64,000 bases of DNA from Shewanella cutis (GCF_022410515.1 NZ_JACSDI010000002.1:186001-250000); one strand, 5' to 3'. Shown: positions 18,139 to 27,476, counted from the first letter of the stretch. Translations and numbers: made by a program. Notes: a model not told the origin generated them from the sequence alone.

Positions 18139-20064
18139 ATGTGCAAACCATTCACAAAGATGGTGTTATCCAGCGCAATTATTATCGCAGGTGCATTTAA
18201 TGCCTCTGCGGCTTTTGCTTTAACGTCGACTCAAAAGACCTTTCTTGAAGCTGAAAAAGCCTTGAAGAAACAAGACTATGCAACCTATAAGCCCCTGCGC
18301 GCAAAGTTAGGTGAATATCCGCTGGCAATCTATTTAGACCATGATATCGATATAGGTCGGCTCAATGATTTACGCGGTAATGACGCTAAGTTTTTGATAG
18401 ATAAATATCAAACAACACCCATGTATCAGAGACTGCGTTCAAAATATTTACTCAATGCCGGTAGCCAAAAACGCTGGAACGACTTTCTGACACTGGCTCA
18501 AAACGCACCAACCGATGTCAGGCTGCAATGTTACTTTTATGAGGCCAAACTTGCCAAAGGCGAAATTCAAACCGCCTATACCGCCGCGCAGTCGCTATGG
18601 GTCTATGGTGATTCCCGTCCGAAAGAATGTGACCCTCTGTTCAATTCCTGGACCAAAGCGGGCAAGCGCACTCAAGAGGTGATTTGGGCGCGGATGTTAC
18701 TGAGCTTCGATGAGGGCCAAACCAGTCTTTTGAGCTTTCTATCGCAAAAAATCACTGTCCATAGCGCCGAAGCCAAACGCTTAGTCGCCGTATTTAAAGA
18801 TCCCAATAGCCTGCGTCACACCGAAAAATTTAAGGATAAAAATCCGATTGTAGGCGATATCGTTGCAGCGGGCTTAAAGCGCCTTGCCCGTAAGGATCTC
18901 GACCAAGCAATAGATTTATATACTCGATATCACAAAGCCAAACGTTTTAGTCCCGCGCAAGATCTACAGCTGCAAAAGTATCTGGTGCGCCGCGTATTGA
19001 TTGAGCAGGATGATAATTTTAAAGACTGGGCCGATAATCTGCTGCCAGAGATGAAAAGCGACGATATGTTCGAACGTCGTTTACGTTGGGCGATTCGCGA
19101 GCAGGACAGCACCCATATTGCTCGCTACTTAGATTTATTATCACCTGAAGCTCAAGCCAAAGAACGCTGGCAATATTGGCTGTATCGCACCAATGCCAAA
19201 CACGCCCCAGAAAGCGCGACCAAAGCCCTTGCTGCCGTTAGCAATGAGCGTGGTTTTTACGGTTTTGCCGCCTCGCAATTACTCAATAAACCCGTGTCTT
19301 TAAATCAAAGCCCAGAGCCTGTCGTTGATGCTACCAGTCCGAAAATGGAAGATGATTTGGGTTTTGTGCGCGTACAGGAACTGATGGCGTTCGATCGTTA
19401 CTTCGACGCCCGTTATGAATGGGTTGCCCTGCTTAAACGCAGCAATAATGACATGCGCGCCCGCTATGGTCGTTATGCCCATGATCAAGGCTGGTATGAC
19501 TTTGGCGTCGAAGCCAGTATTCAAGGCAAACTTTGGGACGACATCCCCCTACGCTTCCCAATGGCGCATCAATCGGGCTTTGAACATGCGAGCAAAAAGC
19601 ACAAGGTTAATATCGATGAAATCCGCGCCATTAGCCGACGCGAAAGTGCGTTTTTCCTCTATGCAACGTCTGGCGTTGGTGCCCGCGGTTTAATGCAGAT
19701 CATGCCCGCTACCGCTAAGGCGACTGCGAAGAAACACGGTGCTAAGTACAACGATCCAAAGGATCTCTACAGTGCCGAACTTAACTTAAACTTAGGCAGC
19801 GCCTATTACGCCCAATTATTGAAGGAATTCAATCAAAACCGCGTATTAGCCACAGCCGCTTATAACGCAGGCCCATCAAGGGTTCGCCGCTGGTTAGCTG
19901 AATCAAATGGTCAACTCGATGCGATGAGTTTTATCGAGTCTATTCCCTTCACCGAAACCCGTGAATATGTACAAGCCGTGTTAAGTTATCGCTTGATTTA
20001 CGAAGCGCAAAAACAACAGCCACAGCCTTTATTTAACGAGGCTGAGCTGAAGTTCCATTACTAA
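18139..20064 (+). CDS. slt: Soluble lytic murein transglycosylase
   Basis: A 641-residue Slt70-type enzyme that cleaves peptidoglycan glycan strands and forms 1,6-anhydro ends in the periplasm. A Sec signal is visible (VLSSAIIIAGAFNASAAFA). The long superhelical alpha domain is followed by the C-terminal lysozyme-like catalytic domain. There, RRESAFFLYATSGVGARGLMQIMPATA contains the catalytic Glu (ESAF) and the GLMQIMP motif, and AAYNAGPSRVRRW is the conserved AYNAG block. I chose ATG 18139 (MCKPFTK), 10 bases after GGAGG; upstream in-frame ATG and TTG codons lack an SD. A strong terminator follows. Confidence 0.93.
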   Translation: MCKPFTKMVLSSAIIIAGAFNASAAFALTSTQKTFLEAEKALKKQDYATYKPLRAKLGEYPLAIYLDHDIDIGRLNDLRGNDAKFLIDKYQTTPMYQRLRSKYLLNAGSQKRWNDFLTLAQNAPTDVRLQCYFYEAKLAKGEIQTAYTAAQSLWVYGDSRPKECDPLFNSWTKAGKRTQEVIWARMLLSFDEGQTSLLSFLSQKITVHSAEAKRLVAVFKDPNSLRHTEKFKDKNPIVGDIVAAGLKRLARKDLDQAIDLYTRYHKAKRFSPAQDLQLQKYLVRRVLIEQDDNFKDWADNLLPEMKSDDMFERRLRWAIREQDSTHIARYLDLLSPEAQAKERWQYWLYRTNAKHAPESATKALAAVSNERGFYGFAASQLLNKPVSLNQSPEPVVDATSPKMEDDLGFVRVQELMAFDRYFDARYEWVALLKRSNNDMRARYGRYAHDQGWYDFGVEASIQGKLWDDIPLRFPMAHQSGFEHASKKHKVNIDEIRAISRRESAFFLYATSGVGARGLMQIMPATAKATAKKHGAKYNDPKDLYSAELNLNLGSAYYAQLLKEFNQNRVLATAAYNAGPSRVRRWLAESNGQLDAMSFIESIPFTETREYVQAVLSYRLIYEAQKQQPQPLFNEAELKFHY

Positions 20065-20077
20065 GGACAAGACTAAA

Positions 20078-20111
20078 TGTAATAAAGGTGGCAAAGGCCA
20101 CCTTTATTACA
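20078..20111 (+). terminator. Terminator downstream of slt
   Basis: A perfect 15-bp stem: TGTAATAAAGGTGGC (20078-20092) and GCCACCTTTATTACA (20097-20111), with a 4-nt AAAG loop. Confidence 0.8.
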
Positions 20112-20245
20112 TTAACAAACATAATACCGTTTCAAATTCATACCGTTAAGCTATGTATATAAAATCAGCAAACGCACATCACTCAGGCAAACTTATTTGC
20201 ACTTAGCACTATTAAATGCGAATAATTAGCAATTAGTCATTATCC

Positions 20246-20959
20246 ATGCGTTGCTACATGCTCAAGCTCAGCGGTTTATCCTTAAGTTGCGAATACCAAC
20301 CCTTCGTTTGCCCTCACACTAAACACATTCATGGTTATGAAGCACTCGCCCGTTTCTACCTTGAGCAAGGTCAAGCCATCGCTCCTAATCTGGTATTTGA
20401 GCAGTTACACGAAAACAGCGATGCACTTGCTTCGATCGAATTTCAGGCCAAAGCCTTTCAGCTTAAACACGCTCCAGCTGAACAAAGCTTATTTGTGAAT
20501 GTCGATCCCCATGCAGCAAACGGCGTGCATACCCAAAAGTTACTCGACCTACTCTCCAGTCACCCGCAACTAACAGTAGAGATTATTGAAAATACCTGCA
20601 TTAATGACGCAGAGCTTGCCAATCAACTGTTTCATCAATTTAAAGCAGCCAATATTAACGTGGCACTTGATGATATCGGCGCGCCCCACTCCATGCTGTC
20701 GGTCGATTTAATGATGAATGTGGATTATCTGAAGTTTGATCGTCACTGGCTAAATTTAGTTGCCGAACCTCACGGTATCGCACTACTCAGTGCATTGATT
20801 GAATTTGGAAAACGCACTGGCAAACAATGCATCCTCGAAGGCATAGAAACCGAAGCCCAGCTCCAGCTAGCCCGCGAACTGAATGTCGATCTCGTACAGG
20901 GATTTTTATTTAAACCTTGGTTTATCCGCCCAGAGCAAAGCGAAAAGTTAATTTGTTAG
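20246..20959 (+). CDS. Stand-alone EAL-domain protein (cyclic di-GMP phosphodiesterase or receptor)
   Basis: A 237-residue protein made almost entirely of one EAL domain. Conserved elements in order: GYEALARF (the EAL signature), FVNVDPHA, TVEIIENTCIN, ALDDIGAPHS, VDYLKFDRHW, ILEGIETEAQ and VDLVQGFLFKPW. Metal-binding Glu, Asp-Asp, Lys and Glu residues are retained. However, loop 6, normally DDFGTGYSS, is DDIGAPHSM, which could weaken catalysis or dimer control. Either ATG 20246 or ATG 20258 (MLKLSGL) could be the start; neither has a strong SD. It is a single gene immediately left of the accessory island. Confidence 0.9.
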   Translation: MRCYMLKLSGLSLSCEYQPFVCPHTKHIHGYEALARFYLEQGQAIAPNLVFEQLHENSDALASIEFQAKAFQLKHAPAEQSLFVNVDPHAANGVHTQKLLDLLSSHPQLTVEIIENTCINDAELANQLFHQFKAANINVALDDIGAPHSMLSVDLMMNVDYLKFDRHWLNLVAEPHGIALLSALIEFGKRTGKQCILEGIETEAQLQLARELNVDLVQGFLFKPWFIRPEQSEKLIC

Positions 20960-21064
20960 GGAAGGATAAGGTGTTATACAAAAATGGCAGAGTGCATATT
21001 GGTTTGCCGCCATTAATAATGTTAAGTGTTCTTCGAATTTTATAGTCACATAGTGCAGATATTG

Positions 21065-21361
21065 ATTGTCATTGTTTCCCCTGTGGCACGCCGCCATTTT
21101 ATTTCACAGGAATCATCCCTGACGGCTCGACGGCGGCATCTTCAACACATTGAAGTGTAAATACCGCGTTCACATGGCCTATGATGTTCCCGACATCATA
21201 GTGGCATTTCCCATATCCCTATGGGTCAGATGTGAAAGAGCGGCCATGCCGCCAACGGTTACTGTTGCAACAATGGCAATTTTAATGACCATTGAACTGT
21301 TCATCTGGCTAAAAGCTTTTGCCCCAAAGCAATACAAATTTGTCGTCAGTTGTGCTCATTT
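21065..21361. repeat. Palindromic element, copy A (with insertion)
   Basis: Starts ATTGTCATTGTTTC and ends before the next copy. It shares CTCGACGGCGGCAT, GCCGCCAACGGT and ACTGTTGCAACAATG with copy C. Its central hairpin is interrupted by roughly 100 extra bases that themselves contain hairpins (CTTCAA/TTGAAG, ATGATGT/ACATCAT, CCCATA/TATGGG). Confidence 0.75.
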
Positions 21362-21543
21362 ATTGTCATTGTTTCGCCAGTGACTCGCCATAAACTCATC
21401 CCTGAGGGCTCTACTAAAACATCCATGTTTTAGAAGGTCACTGGTGCAACAATGCCAATCTTCACTAACCCTTTCGCTGTTCTTTCAGCTAAAAAGGTAT
21501 TGCCCCAAAACGAGATAAGTTTGTCGTCAGGTGTGCAGGATGA
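21362..21543. repeat. Palindromic element, copy B (182 bp)
   Basis: Full-length 182-bp unit. The outer stem CCAGTGAC (21377-21384) and GTCACTGG (21437-21444) encloses hairpin 1, CCC-TGA-GGG (21400-21408), and hairpin 2, CTAAAACAT (21414-21422) with ATGTTTTAG (21425-21433). The fold is a three-way junction. Confidence 0.8.
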
Positions 21544-21690
21544 ATTGTCATTGTTTCCCCAATGACACGCCGTGAATATGTCCCTATAGGCTCGACGGCG
21601 GCATCCATGCCGCCAACGGTCACTGTTGCAACAATGCCAATCTTAACGACCATTGAACTGTTCATTAGGCTAAAAGATATTGCCCCATTC
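21544..21690. repeat. Palindromic element, copy C (truncated)
   Basis: Same layout as copy B with different stem sequences: outer CAATGAC against GTCACTG (one mismatch), hairpin 1 CCTATAGG (21583-21590), and hairpin 2 GGCGGCAT (21597-21604) with ATGCCGCC (21607-21614). Similarity to copy B stops after TTGCCCC near 21690. Confidence 0.8.
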
Positions 21691-21836
21691 CGCTTCAGCA
21701 GTGTGACTTTAGGCTAATGTTGAGGTACCAAGATTGACCAAACTTTAGTAATGATACAAAGTGTCCATTATTACTGGATAAGATCAATCGGATCCAGCCA
21801 ACTAATATGTAGAAGCAATTTCCACTCAGAGGGATT

Positions 21837-22223
21837 ATGGGAAGTCAAAATCAAATCAAATCCAAGTTGCTTGAAATGGAGGGGGGTAAATTTCAACGGC
21901 TGTGTGATGATTGGCTATACCGAAAAGGGTTTGAAAACATAAACCCAATCGGGATGATGAAAACTACTGATCGGGTAGTAAAAGGGACTCCTGACTGTTT
22001 GTTTATGCAGAAAGATGGGACATATGTTTTTTCCGAATACACTATTCAACAAGAGCGCCTAGCACAAAAACTAGAAGATGACTTAGGTAAATGCTTTGAC
22101 GAGTTTAAAACAGGTATACCCATAGACAAAATAAGTGGAATTATTATTTGCTACTTAGGAAAACTCACAACCAAAGAAATTAATAGTCTTAGAACTCTCT
22201 GCTATGACAGGGGGGCATGTTAA
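21837..22223 (+). CDS. Small PD-(D/E)XK-like nuclease partner of the STAND NTPase
   Basis: A 128-residue protein that I read as a restriction-endonuclease-fold domain. An N-terminal helix (GGKFQRLCDDWLYRKGF) is followed by TTDRVVKGTPDCLF, with the motif Asp near residue 53. Next comes DGTYVFSEYTIQQ, with Glu near 67 and Thr in place of the usual Lys. This D-x13-E-x-T layout, a GTPD turn and a QQ after the strand occur in nuclease domains fused to or beside STAND ATPases of anti-phage type (recollection, not searched). ATG 21837 has AGAGGG upstream. Its stop overlaps the start of the NTPase gene (ATGTTAA), so the two are translationally coupled. The AT-rich composition suggests horizontal transfer. 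Confidence 0.65.
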   Translation: MGSQNQIKSKLLEMEGGKFQRLCDDWLYRKGFENINPIGMMKTTDRVVKGTPDCLFMQKDGTYVFSEYTIQQERLAQKLEDDLGKCFDEFKTGIPIDKISGIIICYLGKLTTKEINSLRTLCYDRGAC

Positions 22224-25200
22224 CTCTTAACGGCCTCGACTCCATTTCGTTAAGCATTAAAAACTCCTATCCAGTTCTTTCTGAAACATACTTAGGTTTA
22301 CCATTAGACACTGGTCAATTACTAAGCGTTGAAGACTTTATCGTCCGGTATGGTAAAAGTAACTTCACAACGCCTATTGATAATGAATTATTATTTTGTG
22401 ATGACCTTCTAAGCAGCGCAACTAAAACACTAGAAACAGCAAAATTTTTACTCGTCTCTGGTGCCGCAGGGCTAGGGAAAACACTATTATCTGTGACCTT
22501 AGCAAAGAAGTTGCAACGTGAGAATAATAGTCTTATTGTAATTTGTCTTTTTGATAAAGGCGCAGATCTAATCAGAGATATAACAGCCAATTTAAGCGAG
22601 CCTGGTGATTATCTAATTTTTGTGGATGATGCTAATAGGTTGGACAATAGGCTTGATTATCTCCTCCATTATCTTAACGAGAATGATGAAAGCAGAACCT
22701 TTCGTATAATTGCTACTGTTAGGGATTATGCCCGCACCTCCGTTATAGAAAAAGTTAAAAAATACACTGAACTTCATGAGCAAGTTATGGTGCCATTAAC
22801 GAACGCTCAGATTAAAGAGTTATCAGAAAGTATATATGGCATTAAAAATGGAGAATATCAAAAAAGAATACAGGAAGTTTCTTGTGGCAATCCGCGTTTG
22901 GCTATCATGGCGTCAAAGGTTGTAATAGAAACAAATCAAATACAATCTATACAGAATGTTACTTCTCTATATAAAGACTATTTTGGTGGAAATGAAAATG
23001 TAAAACAGGTTGTTGATGATGATAAGTTAATTATTGTAACCTGTGCTATTTCATTTTTTAGAAAGATTGACAAGCTGAACGAGCAGCAAATGAGATGGGT
23101 AGAAAACTCATTTGGCATTCAGTCCGAAGAATTTTGGGTGCTTGTTGATTTCTTGCATAAGAATGAGATAGTTGATTTGTATGAGGATGAAGTTGTAAAG
23201 ATAACAGATCAAGTTTTATCTACATATCTATTCTACATTGCTGTATTTGATAAAAAGGTCGTGCCATTTTCGTCTATTGTTAATGATTTCTATCCTGACT
23301 ATAGAAGAACAATTGTTGATTCATTAAATCCTGTTATAAGTGCTTTTGATCAAAAGAGAGTTGTTGCTGATATTAGAAATGAAATAAAGGATATATTTGA
23401 CGAACTTTATAAAAGTGAAAGTGTTGAAAAATCAATAGAATTTCTTAGCACCTTTTGGTTTGCTCTTCCAACTGAGGCTCTACTTTTTGCTGCAAACCTC
23501 ATCGAAAAAATGCCAAGCGTTAACGTTGATTGGAGCAGTGAGAGCTTTGAAGAATCCAAGGACGATCCAAGCAATTCATCTCTGATTAGCCTATTAACTA
23601 ATTTTAGGTATTATGGCGAGCAAGAATTTAAAATGTCTTTCGAGTTATTGCTTAAATATCTAGTCAAAGATAAAACTTCTCTTGGTTTTGTTGTACGGGC
23701 ATTATCAGGGTGCTATAACTTTAAGCTTGACGATTGGCGATTGGCGATTGGCGATACGCATATTATATCCAAGCACATATTATAGATACCCTAGTTGGAT
23801 TAATGGACAAAGGGGAAAACTACTTATTTGGCAGGCTTTTCATACTAATCGCAAATTCATTCTTAAAAGTTGAGCACCAGGAACACCAATGGTCTAGCGG
23901 TGATACGATAAGTATAATTACTTTTAGGCTGTTTCCTGACGAACAACTACTTCCTTTGAGGGAAAATATAGTCTCTAATATGACTATCCTTGCAGCGAAC
24001 CCTGAGCTTGAACCTTTTGTTCTAGGTTGCTTTAGAGAGTACGTTGGTAGAATAAGACGTGAGGGTAAGGAAATGGCTGAGGCTGACTTGCCGTTTCTTG
24101 AAAAGCATTTTATTAAAACCCTTAATACGAAAAACATCTCCAACTGTCTGATTATGCAGGATTATTGCAACCACTTAGAGTCTCTAGGTTTGAGTTTTCC
24201 AAAGGCCTGGAAAGAAGAGTTTTTTAATGAAACTCTTGAATTATCAAATTTACTTCTTGAAGACAGGCATGAACGCCGAATGCTCGACATGGGCTACGAA
24301 GAGTACAATCAATATCGACATAAAAGTTTAGTTGAACACTTTTCAGGTGTTTCAATGAATGATTTTGTTGATTTTATTGAAAAATGCAAAATGTTACATC
24401 AAGTTTTATCTGGTAGAGATAGAGATTATTCTCTAAAAACAGGTTTGGAAATGTGCCTTCGAGCATTGTTTGAAGCCGCACCTGAAATTTATCCGGAATT
24501 GGTATCAAAATACCTTGAATATGATGACCATTTTGAAATTAACCCTCATTTTGTCGTTAGTAATTTGTTTAACATTCTTTCAAGTAGTGAGGTTTTGTCA
24601 TTACTGAGTAACAGAAAATTCCGGTATAAGAAATTGTGGTTATCTGCATATTTTGCACAATTTCCTGAAGAATCTATTACTAAAAATGAATCAGTTTTAT
24701 TAGTAGAGCACATTTCAAACACTCCAAGTAATGAATTGCATGGGTGGTTAGATTACTTGGACAAGTACAAGCATGTTGACTGTGAAATTTATAGTAAAGT
24801 TGTTAGTGTGTTGGTGCTCAAGTCTAATGAAGACAAAAACTATGCAAGACCGCTGGAGCACTTGTTTAGCAAGCAATCAACCATATTTGGGAAATGGTTT
24901 GATGAGTTCTTGCCAGACAAGGAATTGGTTTTTGATGCGTATCTCGCTGGATTCAATTTGAAGCGTTACTGGGATTATTCCGGCGATGCGTTAAAGATTT
25001 TGGTAAATGAAAATTTTAATTTCTTATATAGGTTAATCGACCAGATTTACGAAAATGAAAAATGGCCTGATTTACATACCAATATGCCGGAGTTGTTTTT
25101 TTTATGGGAAAGAGAAAGATACCTAGAAGAAATAGAAGGTTACGCAAAATACCTTCAGTGTAAGGATGAGTACTCGTATAGATACAGAGAAAATATATTT

Positions 25201-25614
25201 AGTAAATTATTTACCAAAGATAAAGTTGAATCAGAGGATATATCGCTCAAAAAGGATACGTTTTTTCGGGTCTCCATCACAAAGAATGCAGACGACATCA
25301 AGTTTATTTGTTTCATATTCAATGCAGCTCAATATTTAAGCGAAAAATCAAGGCGAGAATTGCTGGGGATATTTATAAATTCTAATACTAAATTTAAAGA
25401 CTTTCAGACTCTAGATTGTGAGTTAACTACCCGGTCTTGGTCGGGTAGCCTAGTCCCTATATTGGAGCGTGAAAAGAACTTTCTTGAGAGTTTATTACCA
25501 TTTTTTACTTCCATTAAGTTTCTTGAGCATAGGTCTTACGTCGAAAAACAGATTGAAGATAAATTAAAATCTATTGAATATGAAAAGAAAAGAGATTATC
25601 TGGAAAGCAGATAG
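22217..25614 (+). pseudogene. STAND-type NTPase with helical repeats, split by a 7-bp tandem repeat
   Basis: Two frames (22217-23785 and one continuing to 25614) form one large protein. The N-terminal half has Walker A GAAGLGKT (residues 82-89), Walker B LIFVDDAN (133-140), a sensor TVRDYA near 168-173 and a GNPRLAIMA block typical of the winged-helix part of STAND ATPases. The C-terminal 600 residues are helical and repeat-like, as in sensor regions. The frames break at 23731-23755, where CGATTGG occurs three times plus CGAT. With one copy the frame reads LDDWRYAYYIQAHII through to 25614 (1127 residues). With four copies it is also open (1134 residues). With three, translation stops after 522 residues. 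It may be phase-variable or inactivated; a TTG restart could express the C-terminal part. Confidence 0.8.
23731..23755 (+). repeat. Heptanucleotide tandem repeat (CGATTGG x3 plus CGAT)
   Basis: Three perfect 7-bp copies plus four bases of a fourth. Copy number modulo 3 sets the frame of the NTPase gene: 1 or 4 copies in frame, 2 or 3 copies truncated. This is the kind of repeat that changes length by polymerase slippage. Confidence 0.95.
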
Positions 25615-25728
25615 TTTGATGAACCGTGAAAGAACGCAGCCCTATAGCAAGTTGCTGTGGATAAATTACTCGCTACGCTCGGCCGCTGTTGGTGATTTAT
25701 ATTGGGTGGCAATATTAATTGATATTAA

Positions 25729-26346
25729 CTTGGAGAGCGTCCTTTTGGCTGGTTTTGCATCAATGGTCAATTAATGCACATTCATGCGAACGCCCTGTAT
25801 TCAATACACGATGGAAATGTAATATTTCAAAGAGAATCAAGTAGTTACTATTACATTAAGCCCGATGGAACACAGCAGCAAATAGGCTCACCCAGAGAGA
25901 CGGGGCAATACTTGAAAGTGGATGATGTATGGGACCCTAACGTAAACCCTATGCACAGAGGACGTCAGATACAAGCTGAATTAGCTAAACCGAATATAGT
26001 CAGTGGGGCAATACTGATGATTACTTGATAGTCGATCCTGATACTGGAGTAGCGAAAAAGGTTATAACACAAAACTTCCCATTAATTGACTTCCATCTTA
26101 ATGATATGGTAGTGAGTTTGAAGACGGTTAATACTAATGGTGTGTCATGGCATACCGATATAAAAGCACATATAGACGATTTAGCTACTAGAAAGATAAC
26201 CACTAAAGGTTAATAATGTGATTTTAAGTCATAATCGAACTCTTGATTTAAGGGTTCAGCCAGGAGGACTTGCTGCCACAGAGTATTTGCAGGCATATGC
26301 TGCAAGTCAAGATATAAAAATGGTTGTTAAGGAATATAGTAAATAA
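25729..26346 (+). pseudogene. Decayed polymorphic-toxin C-terminal region
   Basis: Three frames line up as one broken reading frame. The first, just after a TAA at 25726, reads GERPFGWFCINGQL and YYYIKPDGTQQQIGSPR up to about 26005. A frame change in a GGGG run leads into NTDDYLIVDPDTGVAKKV, NFPLIDFHLNDMVVSLKTVN and HIDDLATRKITTK. A second change near 26208 leads into NNVILSHNRTLDLRVQPGGL and ends VVKEYSK at 26346. The pattern 'NFPxxDF...VSLKT...L-D-x-R-V-Q-P-G-G' resembles endonuclease-type toxin tips of contact-dependent inhibition or related polymorphic toxins. No delivery domain, start codon or signal is visible. The stop overlaps the next gene's ATG by one base (TAATG), the usual toxin-immunity arrangement. 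Confidence 0.6.
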
Positions 26347-27125
26347 TGACGTTATCAATAGAGTTTATTTTTTCGTACGAAAATTTTTATAGAGCTAGTG
26401 ATATTTGGGATATAACTTGCTTTAGTGATTATATTTCAAAGTGTAATTTTGATGTGTTAACTGATGGTTTTACAGGTGTAATAATTGAAAGAGATAAGAT
26501 TAAAGAGTATTTGGATAGAGCGTCTAAACAGATTTCATTTGATATAGAAATAGGTTTGGATGAGCCAAATATGCGACCATCTATTAGGTTTTTTCATTTA
26601 GTTGATAGGGCATTTGCTAGATTAGTGGTTAGCGATCTTGATTGTTTAATATCATTGCGAGACAAGTGGTTGAAGAACATTGTTGAACATGAAAATTTTG
26701 TTCACGCAAGGATATATAATACGAGATTCGATTTTCTACAAAATATGACAAGTATACAAAGTTTTGAGATAGAAGGTATTGACCATAGTCAGTTGCCTAA
26801 AAAGCATAATGGGCTTCCACCGCCATTAGCTGAAATGACTATTGATACCTCCGATAATCCAGGGCGATGGCAGTTTCAGTCTGGGTATATAGAAGCGGTA
26901 GGTGCTGAAATGTGGCTTGGAAAGCGTTTTTTCGAATTAGTAAACTTGCCTATTAGTACACTAAAAAATGCCGAATGGTTAGATGTTGATGAGTTAGAGA
27001 ATGTAGTTCATTTAACTGCTTATGATAAACCATTTGATTCAGCGCTAGGGGAACAAGGAGAGATCCAGAACAGGCTGCATGATTTACTATTTTCTCAAGC
27101 TAAAAAAACTAAAATTTTAACCTAA
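26346..27125 (+). CDS. Putative immunity protein of the decayed toxin
   Basis: A 259-residue intact frame starting at an ATG that shares its A with the toxin fragment's stop. I do not recognise a specific family with confidence. The protein is soluble, with no signal peptide or membrane segment. Its second half (PPPLAEMTID, PGRWQFQSGY, VGAEMWLGKRFFELVN) looks like aromatic-rich immunity-type folds. The first half carries SIRFFHLVDRAFARLVVSD. Position and overlap, rather than sequence, support an immunity role. If the toxin is dead, this would be an orphan immunity gene protecting against kin toxins. AT-rich, like the rest of the island. Confidence 0.55.
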   Translation: MTLSIEFIFSYENFYRASDIWDITCFSDYISKCNFDVLTDGFTGVIIERDKIKEYLDRASKQISFDIEIGLDEPNMRPSIRFFHLVDRAFARLVVSDLDCLISLRDKWLKNIVEHENFVHARIYNTRFDFLQNMTSIQSFEIEGIDHSQLPKKHNGLPPPLAEMTIDTSDNPGRWQFQSGYIEAVGAEMWLGKRFFELVNLPISTLKNAEWLDVDELENVVHLTAYDKPFDSALGEQGEIQNRLHDLLFSQAKKTKILT

Positions 27126-27476
27126 ATTTGTACAATAGCGGGGACAGCCATGAGACTATAAAATTCTCAAGTAAAAAGTGTCCAGTTTGGGTTGACCAGT
27201 ACAGGTATGTGGGATTTATTAATCGCTTACCTATAAACAGGCTCAGAAAGAGCTTAAAAATCTAATAAATCATTCACCGCTTTATCTACTCTATTAACGC
27301 TTTTCAGCCTCAAATCATAGAGTGTGCAGATAATGGAATGCCTTGGCTCACCTCTCTGTGGACGGTAAGAATCACACTAAGCCGATTGATTTCACAGTAA
27401 AAGCGACTGGCTAAGCGCGGCATATTCCGCCATAGTGGTAGAGCGAATGACCTCATCCATGCACAAGGAGTCTCCC
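27126..27476. other. Right flank of the accessory island, no gene seen
   Basis: This 351-base stretch has no gene I can support. It contains GGGGACAGCCA near 27141 and AAAGTGTCCA at 27175-27184, the latter also present at 21758-21767 on the left flank. They may be remnants of a transposable or REP-associated element. The right end provides AAGGAG (27465-27470), the SD of the MoxR gene. Confidence 0.5.

Larger units (their letters stand above)
20960..21836. other. Gene-free left flank of the accessory island
   Basis: These 877 bases contain no plausible gene. The middle (21065-21690) is filled by three tandem copies of a palindromic element, described separately. The last 145 bases are AT-rich, contain AAAGTGTCCA at 21758-21767, and lead into the SD (AGAGGG) of the nuclease-like gene. 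They presumably hold its promoter, which I could not place. Confidence 0.6.

Noticed and set aside
21065..21690. Possible CRISPR array
   Set aside because: Units are about 180 bp and diverged, with no short identical repeats, no unique spacers and no cas genes.
21734..21758. Promoter TTGACC ... GATACA before the nuclease-like gene
   Set aside because: The spacing of about 13 bases is too short for a sigma-70 promoter, so I left the promoter unplaced.
25574..25774. 66-codon frame between the NTPase gene and the toxin remnant
   Set aside because: No SD, overlaps the NTPase end, low-complexity composition; the toxin-like reading lies in another frame.
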